Origin: Pleodorina starrii
Taxonomy: Eukaryota; Chlorophyta; Chlorophyceae; Chlamydomonadales; Volvocaceae
Length of the DNA stretch: 64,000 nt
NCBI GenBank assembly: GCA_030267565.1
Contig: BRXU01000020.1
Location: 671,501 to 735,500 of the forward strand
Direction of reading: 5' to 3'
Below are positions 55,601 to 64,000 of this stretch, piece by piece. The notes below the pieces were generated by a model. It was not told where the DNA came from, searched no databases, and saw nothing but the letters and a program-made list of their open reading frames with translations. Both the position numbers and the translations under genes were made by a program. The first letter of the stretch is position 1. The number at the start of each line of letters is the position of its first letter.

Positions 55601-58600
55601 CGGCTGGGGAGGAGGTGGGGGAGGAGGTGGAGGTGGGGCTGTCAGCTCCGGGCGCGGCGGCTGGGGAGTGCTTGGGCGGCGGGGAAGGAGGGGGAGGGGG
55701 AGGGGGGAGGTACAGCGCCCCACCAGCCACAATCTCCGCCTGCGAACACGTGTGTGAGTGAGGGGGGATGGGGTGGGGTGTGTGTGGGGGGGGGCGTGGG
55801 TTGTGTGTGAGTGGGCGTGCGTGTGTGCGTGTTGGGGGTGAGGGACGGGGTGAGGATGGCGACGTGGAGTGGAACGGCCCCAACTCCAAACTCCCTCTCA
55901 CTTGCAGCCTTCTTGTCTTGCCTTGCTCTCCTCCCCAACCCTCTCCAACCCCGCCCTTTTTCATAAATCATACATATAACGAATCAGAAGCCCCAGAGCA
56001 GTTTCCCACCCCCACCTCCCCCACCTGCAGCCTCCTGGTGGCCTTGCTCTCCTCCCCCTGCTGGTGCCTCCGGTGCTGCTCCGCCCTCAGCCTCTGCAGC
56101 CGGGCCACCTCGGAGCGGCTCAGCAGCGTCTGGCCGATGCGGGGGCCCGACCCGAGGGTCACTTTGCGGGAGGACTCCTCCGCGGCAGCCAGCTGCATGC
56201 GAAAGAGGGCGCTCTGCATGGGGGAGGGCATGGGGGAGGGAGGGGGGGAAAAGGGGGAAAGGGTTATCCACGTATAGGCCGGAGATAGGCCGGAGATAGG
56301 GAGGGAGGGATGCGGGAGGGGGGAGGGAGGGGGGGAAGGGAGGGGGGTAGGAGGAGAGAGGGTGAAGGCGGGTGGGAGGGAGAGGGGTAGGAGGATAGGC
56401 CCTATATACGGTAACCCCTGTCACCCCTTCCCTCGCCCTCCCTCCCACCGGCCAACCCCCCACGCCCTCACCCCGGTGACCGTCGGCCCACCCTCTCTCT
56501 CTCTCTCCCCTTCGCTGCGCTGCCCTCTATCCCCAACCCACCCTGACCCTAAACCCTCGCCCCTCACCCCTCTCACCCTGACCCTCGCAACCCCTCTCTC
56601 CCCCCACCCCCCCTTCCTCTGGGCCACCCCCACCCCCCCTACCTCCCTACCCCCCTTAGCCCCCCCTACCCCCCCTACCCCCCCCCTCACCTTGACCTCC
56701 GCGGGTATGTCCGGCCTCTCCAGCGGGTGCATCCCCTCCTCCCCCCCACTGGCCGCCAACACCTCAGCCAGGGCCGCCTGCTGACGGGACAGAGCCGCCT
56801 TGCGGGTCTCGATGGCGCTGCGGACGTCCTTGGTGCGCAGCCTGACATGGGGGGGAGGAGGGAGGGGGGGGAGAGGGAGAGGGAGGGAGGGAGAGAGGGA
56901 GAGAGGAGGGGAGGGAGGAGGGGATATGAGGGGAGGGACGAGGGGAGGGCCGAGGAGAGGGAGGGAGGAGGGGAGGGGATATGAGGGGAGGGAGAGTGCG
57001 CCAAAACAGCTGTTGGAAAAAAGCCTGACGCGAGACCCCTGCGGCAACCCTCTTTCCCCCATCCCTCTTCCCCGCTTGGCAGCTTGGCAGTTTGGCACCG
57101 CGCCGCACGTCTCCCTCCACACACACATACACCCCCCTCCGCCCCGACCCCCGACCCCCGCCCCCTACCCCCCCTCCTTCCCTCCTACCCATCCTTCCAA
57201 CCCCCACCCCCCGTTTCCCCCTCACCCCTCTCCCCCCCTCCCCTCACCCCCCTCACCTTCCTGGCGACTGCCCCAGCACATACCCCACCTCCGCCGCACT
57301 CAGCAGCAGCGAGTTGGGCACAAACACCGCCCCGCCTCCGCCTCCGCCGCCTCCTCCTCCTGCACCGGCCCCGCCGCCGGCCCCGGCCCCAGCCGCACCC
57401 CCTTCCTCCTCCTCCTCCTCGTGCCCCAATCTAACCAGCGTCTCGCCCGGCCCTGGCGGCGGCGCTGGGTAGCGGGCCCGCACGGGGCCGTCTGTGCGGC
57501 AGTCCCGAGCCGCCATCCGCTCCCGGCGCTGCGTGTCCAGATAGGCGGTGTAGGCGTCGCCGTTGCCGGCACCTGATTGGTTGGAGGAGAGAAGAGAAGA
57601 GAAGAGAAGAGGTAAGAGAAGAGAAGAGGTAGGAAGGAAGTTATGAATGTAGGGTGGTGAGGGGGGGGAGGAGAGGTGGGGAATGGGTAGAGTATATGTC
57701 TTAAGTAAATTGAATACAGATCAAATTTCCAATCTGACAAGCTGAAAGGGGGGAGGGGGAGAGGGCAGCGGGGAGAGGGGGAATCCCCGCCCCGCCCCGC
57801 CCCGCCCGCCGCTGCCACACACCCCCCCTTCGCCCCCCCAAACCCCTTCCCCCCTCTCCTCGCGCTCACCTCCCCTCAGCGCCCCTCCCCCCCGGTTGAC
57901 CGGAAGCGATGACTTGAGAAGCTGCTGGGTGGCCTGCGGTGGGGGGTGGGAAGTGGGGACCCCGGGGGGGGGTAGGCGGAGGTGGGAGGCGGGGCCAATC
58001 CCCGAATGAAACCTTGCACGTCGCCCGCTGAGCAGGGCCCTCGCCTCCCCCCTCCGGTCCCTCCCTCCGCTGCGGCCTCATCTTCATCAACCCCCCTCCC
58101 CTCCCCTCCCCTTTGCACCCCCCTACCCCCTACCCCCAATCCCCCCCCCCAGCCCCCAACCCCCAATCGCACCCACCATCGTGCCATCCAGCTCCTCCAT
58201 CGTCATCGGCCGCCGTCGCCAGAACCCGTTGCCACCACCACCGCCGCCACCACCACCACCGCCGCTCCTCGCCCCCGGACCCGACCTTGCCGGCTGCACC
58301 TCCTCCGCCTCCTCATCTTCCTCCTCCTCCTCTTCCTCCTCTTCCTCGTCCTCGTCATCGTCCTCCCCTCCTCGCCGGAACCCGCCGCCGCCGCCGCGGC
58401 CCCGCCCCGCCGCTCCTGCCCTCCCATTACCCTTTGTCGTTCCTCCCCCGCCTCCGCCTCCCCTGCCTCCTCCGCCTCCCCTGCCGCCTCCTGTGCCCCC
58501 TCCGGCCCCCGCTGCGGGTGCGGGTGCGGGTGCCAGCGCTCTGTCCCTGGCCGCCCCCGGCCATCCGGATCCGGTGAGGACGCACTGCACCGGACGGGAA

Positions 58601-61600
58601 TTGAACTCGGCTATGCGGACCTGATTGTACAGGGCAGGGAGAGGGAGAGGGAGAGAGAGGAAAGGAGGGTGTAAGGGTGCCGTGCGAAAGCGGTACAATT
58701 TGGTTGGGGGCACCGTACGTGCCACGTACCGTCGTGCAGCCCCATCACCGCACCCCCAATGCCCCTCCCTCCCTCCTCTCCCCCAACCCCCGCCCCAATC
58801 TCAACATCCCCCCCACACCCACATACACACACAATCCCCCGCCCTCTGCCCCTCCGCCCCCCGCCCCCGGCCCCCACCTCCCCTCCTGCCCCACCTCAAT
58901 CACCGCCTCCTCCGTGGTCAGTCCCAGCGGACAGAACGCCAGCCGCACCTCCACACATCCGTGTCCCGGCACCACCCCCCGGACCGGCTCCACTTTGAAA
59001 CACCGGTTGGGGCGGGTCTCAACGATCTCAAACTCAAAGTCGACCGGGACCTGTGGACGGGGGTGGGGGGTCAGGGGAAGGGAGTGGGGGGAGGAATGGG
59101 GCGGGGGGTGGGGAGAGAATGGGGCGGAACAGGGGGGGAAGGGGGGCGTTGAGGAGGTCGTGGGGAGGGGGGTCGCGGGGAGAGGGATGGGCCGGGGGCC
59201 CTGTTGATGTGTTTCTGGAGGGTCGCCGTTCGCCAACGTCGCCACCCATTCCCTCCGCTGCGCCAATACCCGTCCCCAGAACCCGTCCACATGACCACTC
59301 CCCATTACCCCTCCCCATTCCCGTTCGCCTATCAGCGTTCCTCCGCTGCAGCAGCATCTTTCGCACCCCCCCCACAACCACACCCAGCCTCTCTCCCCCT
59401 CCCTCCCTCCCCCTCCCCCCCACCCTCCCTCCCTCCCTGCCCCCCCACATCTCTCACCTTGCACTCGAGCGTGTGTGTCCGCACCATCTCCTGCCCCACC
59501 GCCCCCCGGCCAAAGTCCACTCGGGTGGGGAAGAGCGTCTCGTTGGCCACCGGGTAGGCGTGGATGGGGATCAGCAGGTTCTCGTCCTGAGGGTGTGTGT
59601 GTGTTTGGGAGGGGGGGATGTTATCCACGTATAGGCCGGAGCCGGGCGTGTGTGGGGGAGGACGCGGGGGAGGAGGAGGAGGAGAGTTGATGTGCGTGAA
59701 GGGACGTGATGAGGAAGAGACGCAGCGGTGGATGGAGAGAACGGGGCAATACCCGCACACAGTCCCCACCTCGCTGTGTACCCGCACACAGTCCCCACCT
59801 CGCAGTCCCTTCCCCCTCCTCCGCAGTCCCCACCTCACTGTGCACCCGCACACAGTCGTAGTAGTAGCGGTGGTGCGAGGGACAGAACTCCACTGTCACC
59901 TCCTCGCTCATGCCGGGGGCCAACAGACCCTTCTTGTTGGAGCATGTGGCCTGGAGGGGGAGGAGGGGGAGGAGGAGGGGGAGGAGGAGGGAGGGAGGGG
60001 AGGGGGGGTGCACGGGCGGGTGGGTCGTGATTTGTGAGCCGGCGTGATGGGGTAAGGGAGGGGCACGGGAGGGGTAAGTCGGGGGTTGGGAGGGGAATAT
60101 CCACGTATAGGCCGGAGCCCGTGAACGGTAACGTAACGTAACAGAAGAATTCCGTCGCATCTGCAAAAGAACAGCGAGGTAAGCTGGCAAAACAGCAGGG
60201 GACGTGATATACAAACCGAGAGGGTGTAGCAAGTACGAGCGGAGCCGCCGCGGTGTCGAGGCGCGATGACGACGAGCTGAGGCTGGTAAAGAAGTGTAGG
60301 AAAGTCGCGGAAGTGGCTGAGCGACGTGCTGTGAAGCGGTCCGAGAAAGTGCGGCTGGGATGCAAGGAACGTCCCAGCCCCCGAAGCCCGCGGGAACCCA
60401 ACTCACCTACAGCAGGAAAAGAGGGCACAGAGCAAGCAAAGGGTACGTGAAGCAACGGCAAGAACAGCGGGGAGGGGAGGGTTTGGCCAGGGACCCGGGA
60501 GAGGCGTCTGCAGAGTGCGCGGGTCTGCAGAGGGATGGACGTGGACGGACGCACAGACGGTCTGCGCCCCTGTGCTGGCAGATGGGGGCGTCGAGGGAGG
60601 GAGGGAGGGAGGGAGCAGCCGAGCGCCTCCTTCTACCCGCGCCTCTCCCTCTCCCCGCCCCTCTCCCTCTCCCCGCGCCTCTCCCTCTCCCCGCGCCTCC
60701 CCCTCTCCCTGCTGGCTGCCTCTCCCTCGCTGCAACTGTTAGCCTGGCAGCGGCTGCTGCTGCTGCTGCTGACAAAGAGAGCCACTTCTCCGCCGTTGTC
60801 TGTCTACATACACATTGGCCCCCCGCCCGGTCCCCGCCTCTCCGACCCCGCCCCGCCCTTTCCGCCTTTGCCAACCTCTGCGGCATGTGGCCGGCGCATG
60901 CCGCCGCCGCCCTGCCCTTCCATCTTTCGACAGCCCTCTGCAGCCCACGGCGCACTTCGGCCCTCGGGCACAGCCAGTAGGTCAGCCAGGCCAGGCCAGG
61001 TCAGGTCAGGAGAGATCTCAGGCCGGGTCAGGGCTGAGGGTGGCCACCCGACCTGTTCCCTCCCCTCCCCTCCCCTCCTCTCCCCTTTTGTTTCTTTCTT
61101 GCAAATTCACTCTTCAAACTCCCCTCCTCTCCCCCTTCGAGCTCCCGCTCCCGTCTCCTTGGCCTCCTCCTCGGCCTCCTCCTCCTCAGGTCCCGCACCC
61201 CATCCCCACCACCACCACCACCACCAGCCACCACTGCCCGGCGTTCGTCCGGCGGCGCCAGCCACGTCCGCAGCGTCCGGGCGGGAGAGCCATGGGGGGG
61301 TGGGGTGGGGGGAGAGCGCGTGGGTGCCTCCTTTCCCCCCCCCGCGGTCCGCAGTGTCTCGTGTTATGTAATGGAGCATATCAGTCCCTAAACCCCCTCG
61401 CTGTGCTTTCGTTGCACCCCTGCCCGCCTCCGCCCTTCCCCCGCCAGGTGGCCCGGTGGACCCCAGGAGGGCAGAGCGGCGCGGTGGGCCCTACGTCCTG
61501 GGGCCGGCACATGGCCCAGGATCCTGAGCTCCCCTCCCCACCGGGGTTCTGGCTTCTGGGTCGCCTACGTCTCCCTCCGCTGCGGTACCGGCATCTCCTC

Positions 61601-62491
61601 ATTCGTTACCCCACCCCCCAACCCCCGGGGAATCGCTCGGCTGCCCGTCCCTGGAGCACTCGACCCTTACCCCCCTCCAGCGCCCCCTCCGCCCCTCCAG
61701 CCCCACCGCCTCCTCTCTTGGCCCGCCTCCGCCTCCAGTTCGGACTCCAGCTCCGAAACACGCGCGGAGCTGCGCGGAGAGTGCCCTGGCGCTGCGTTTC
61801 TTGGCAACACCACGGCTCCCACCACCACCACCACCACCACCGCCACCATCTCGAGCCCGTGCGTGTGCTCGTGGGCTGGCATCCGGGAGGGCTGCATCGC
61901 CCGTGTCAGCTCGGGCCCTCCCACCCCCACCCCCTGGCCCTACGGCCCCCACGCAACCCCACGCAATGGGTTCTCGGTCGCCTTCGTCCCTCCGCTGTTG
62001 GTATCGTTCTCCTTACCCCACGCAACGCAACCCCCTGGCCGCCCCTTCCTCGTCGCCGCCCCCCTCCCCCTCCCCCACCTCGAGAACCCACCTTGAAGAA
62101 CGGCGTGCTGGGGGCAATTATGATAAAGCGCGTCCCCCGCGCTCGCACGTTGCGTATGCGCAGCGTCTGGCTGTAGACCTGGCCCAGGCTGAAGCCGCCA
62201 AAGTTGAGGACGGCAGGTTCGGCCTGCAGCACGCGCGTGCTGCCGATCTTGCTGTACACCTGGTTATACGTCAGGAGGTTTGGGTTTCGCAGCGGGACGT
62301 CCTCCACCAGCCCCTGTGGATGCAGAGCGCGGGCAGCGAGGCGGGCCAGGCGTGGCAGGAGTCGCGGGATGGCGGTCGGTCCGGCATGTTCGCGTCCCGC
62401 TGCGGTCCATTTGCGGGGCTGACCGAGCGGCCGCGGGCGGCCGTACCTCCATGGCTGGTGGAAGGTCCGAGGTGGCGAACATTGTCGCCAT
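52619..62491 (-). CDS. CFAP221: CFAP221 (PCDP1/FAP221), ciliary central-pair protein, 16 exons
   Basis: Exons in transcript order: 62491-62447, 62313-62092, 59950-59834, 59586-59458, 59050-58895, 58620-58177, 57933-57870, 57572-57257, 56841-56691, 56213-56025, 55739-55406, 54765-54669, 54502-54439, 54290-54225, 54022-53498, 52981-52619. All phases agree and give 1093 aa. The N-terminal third is an ASH/HYDIN-like Ig-fold array diagnostic for PCDP1: NQVYSKIGSTRVLQAEPAVL, NFGGFSLGQ, RYYYDCVRVH, LLIPIHAYPV, VDFEFEIVE, FNSRPVQCVLTGSG. Gly-rich and acidic (poly-Glu) insertions lie at 58200-58550. A later RVRPLPLYRDVLFQ segment and the C-terminal residues also fit. In Chlamydomonas FAP221 belongs to the C1d central-pair projection, binds calmodulin and supports motility; that role is inferred from family. 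Human CFAP221 is about 840 aa, so this one is longer, largely through low-complexity inserts. Confidence 0.93.
54394..54420 (+). repeat. Interstitial telomeric repeat (CCCTAAAA)3
   Basis: Three perfect CCCTAAAA units plus CCC lie in CFAP221 intron 13. TTTTAGGG is the telomere unit of Chlamydomonas and relatives. Confidence 0.85.
54592..54623 (+). repeat. (GATA)n microsatellite, CFAP221 intron 12
   Basis: About seven GATA units follow an imperfect GGCAGATA run and a GGGAGGGA tract. Confidence 0.85.
55331..55380 (+). repeat. Repeat family A, antisense to CFAP221, next to the donor of intron 11
   Basis: It reads TGTTCGCTAACGCCGTCTCC, TTCTCCGCTGCGGTATTTTC, TTTTTACTCC and lies 25 bp from the donor at 55405. 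Confidence 0.8.
56260..56286 (-). repeat. Repeat family B, sense to CFAP221, intron 9
   Basis: On the plus strand it reads GGGTTATCCACGTATAGGCC then GGAGA. It lies about 47 bp before the acceptor of exon 10 (56213). Confidence 0.75.
59620..59645 (-). repeat. Repeat family B, sense to CFAP221, intron 3
   Basis: On the plus strand it reads GTTATCCACGTATAGGCC then GGAGCC, about 34 bp before the acceptor of exon 4 (59586). Confidence 0.75.
59951..62091 (-). other. 2.1-kb intron 2 of CFAP221
   Basis: This is the largest CFAP221 intron. It contains a family B copy (60098-60145), a family D copy in antisense (61349-61395), family A-like antisense remnants near 61568 and 61978, a TCTCCCTCTCCCCGC repeat (60640-60715), and no credible exon. 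The join FFK|ATCSNKKG across it matches PCDP1 homologues. Confidence 0.7.
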
Positions 62492-63461
62492 AGCGCGCTG
62501 CGCATCACCCCATCGTCTGGGCTGGGCTCCTTAGTCCACAGTGTCCGACAGAAGCGCGCCTCTTTTAGAGTTTGCTAAACAATCGGGTTTAGACTGTCGA
62601 ATATTGTGCAGTATAAAGAGTATTATTTGTATTTGAGCAAGACGGAAGCGGTTGAGTCTTGCCGCGCTGATATAAATACTTTACAAATTTGTCTAGTGCT
62701 TGCAGGGTAAACGTGACAGGGTGCACTTGAACACAGGCTCTAGCATGCCCGCAAGGGTCGCCGGGTGAATTTCCTTCGATACTACGGCAAATGCCGTACG
62801 GAGTGCTTCCGCGAAGTGCAGGGTTACGCAGAGATCTCAACAGGTGCGGATGATACACTTAACAAGTTTGGCATCGGTTGTTGTGCCTCTCTGTGGACAC
62901 TCAGGTTTACCTTTTTAACCAACTCGGGCTGTTTCATGCAATGTGCAACTCAATCTATGCTGCACAATAATTAGGGACATCAAAAAATATCGTAGCACCG
63001 GTTGTGGGCAGAGCTTCCTTGGCGCCATCGGCAAGCACACGACGCGCTTGCTGGCCGATATCGCATCCTGGGCGCACGGCTCACCTGTACAGAATATTTG
63101 ACCTGGTTACGCGTAGCGGTAGGTGACCGAACGGGGTTAAACGTCGCAACGCGGGCGTCGCCGGCCCGTGGGCCAGTGTCCCCTTATTATTACTCATACT
63201 TCCAACCCTTCGGAGTTCGGACCCGCCTCGTCGCCTGTTCAAACGCGGGTAGCCCGATCCCGATCCATTTAAATCGGCCACGTCCCTCCGCCGCGGTATA
63301 TTGTTGCTCAGAAACGTGGCGCGAAAGTCCGGAGCAAGCCCGTCCCCCGGTCCCCGTCGTTGTGGAGGTCGCCCGCGCCTTTTTTTATGGCGTACATGAG
63401 CTGCATGGGCTGACGGCCCGACGCGCCTCGTCAGTCGGCAAGCGCGCCGCGCCCAACCCAA
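62492..63461. promoter_or_regulatory. Putative bidirectional promoter region
   Basis: CFAP221 starts leftward at 62491 and another gene appears to start rightward at 63462. The AT-rich core at 62580-62690 is a likely promoter segment. I cannot place a start site. Confidence 0.35.
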
Positions 63462-63620
63462 ATGAGCCGACCACCGCCGCCGCCGCCGCCGCGAGGGGGC
63501 GGCCATCATGGGGCCGACTCCCGCGCTTCCCAGCAGCCGTACACCCAGCAGTCGTACAAATACAAGTACCGGGCGGAGGAGGTGCGGGAGGCTTACCTGA
63601 GCGACAAGGAGTCCGGAATG
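63462..63620 (+). CDS. First exon of an unidentified gene (partial, continues past the window)
   Basis: The ATG at 63462 opens a 53-codon exon: MSRPPPPPPPRGGG, a His/Gln-rich linker, then a charged segment, YKYKYRAEEVREAYLSDK, ending ESGM just before a GTGCGT donor (phase 0). The change from low complexity to an ordered, Tyr- and charge-rich segment ending at a donor suggests a real exon. I do not recognise the family. Confidence 0.5.
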
Positions 63621-64000
63621 GTGCGTTGATCGGTTGGTTAGTTGGTTGGTGGGTTGGTTTGAACGGTTAGTTGGTCGGTTGGTGGCCTGGCACGGCACTG
63701 TTGTGGCGAGGGCTTGTTTACCTGGTAGCACGCTTGGGGCGGGTGCCCACATTCCACAACCCGGCTGGTTACCGCTTTGCGCCACCTTTCGCCCTTTCCC
63801 GCCCTTTCCCGTTTTTTTCAAAATTTCGCCCTTCCCGCCCTCTCCCGCCCTCTTCCGCTCGTTTCGTTCCATTCGGTTAATCTGCAACCCGAAACACAGC
63901 TTAATGGGCGGACTGCACCGCAACATCTCCGTCCCTTCGCTGCGGTATCTTCTTTCTTACCCCTTCCCCCCGCTTCCCCCCCCCCCCGCCTTCCCCAACC
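63621..64000 (+). other. Intron of the unidentified gene at the window edge
   Basis: A GGTTGGTTAGTTGG repeat lies at 63628-63680, TTTCCCGCCC repeats at 63795-63850, and a sense family A copy (CCGTCCCTTCGCTGCGGTAT, CTTCTTTCTTACC) at 63924-63961, then a C tract. The acceptor is not in the window. Confidence 0.45.

Overview
This window is eukaryotic nuclear DNA, most likely from a volvocalean (Chlamydomonas/Volvox-type) green alga. Four things point there: very high GC with (GT)n, (CA)n and C-rich introns; many short exons with GT-AG introns; long Gln/Ala/Gly/Pro homopolymers inside proteins; and a flagellar central-pair gene beside an interstitial array of CCCTAAAA, the telomere unit known from Chlamydomonas. 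I assigned no species. Exon models were built by hand from splice signals, reading-frame phase and family conservation. Every junction given is phase-consistent, but none has transcript support. || Layout: (1) 1-1805, no supported gene. (2) 1806-13631 (+), Tudor-SN (SND1/TSN), 21 exons, about 1063 aa. (3) 16001-30858 (+), a giant PB1-domain Raf-like (TKL) kinase of about 2930 aa; its kinase domain is split by roughly 1000 low-complexity residues and its catalytic Asp is replaced by Asn. (4) 31249-32120, an exact-looking 436-bp tandem duplication. (5) 32565-41526 (+), a J1-crystallin-like ADP-ribosylglycohydrolase domain that appears fused to a long Ala-rich helical domain ending in a CaaX box; one 3-kb intron is filled with truncated LINE tails sitting in (GT)n tracts. 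(6) 45031-49141 (+), WDR82/Swd2, nine exons, 331 aa; its intron 5 carries a circularly permuted tRNA-Ser(AGA) gene. (7) 51457-51529 (+), tRNA-Glu(CTC), beside a cluster of organelle-like palindromic repeats. (8) 52619-62491 (-), CFAP221/PCDP1, 16 exons, 1093 aa. (9) 63462 onward (+), the first exon of an unidentified gene that runs off the window. || The genes do not form a pathway; they are ordinary eukaryotic neighbours covering RNA regulation (TSN), signalling, ADP-ribose chemistry at membranes, RNA polymerase II/H3K4 methylation (WDR82) and ciliary motility (CFAP221). What links them is their introns. At least four families of short repeats (about 35-120 bp) recur across the introns of these unrelated genes, with orientation and position biases toward splice sites. 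The strongest single novelty candidate is the permuted tRNA-Ser gene: its 3' half precedes its 5' half, the split lies exactly at the canonical 37/38 intron position, and the flanks can pair to form a splicing-endonuclease substrate.
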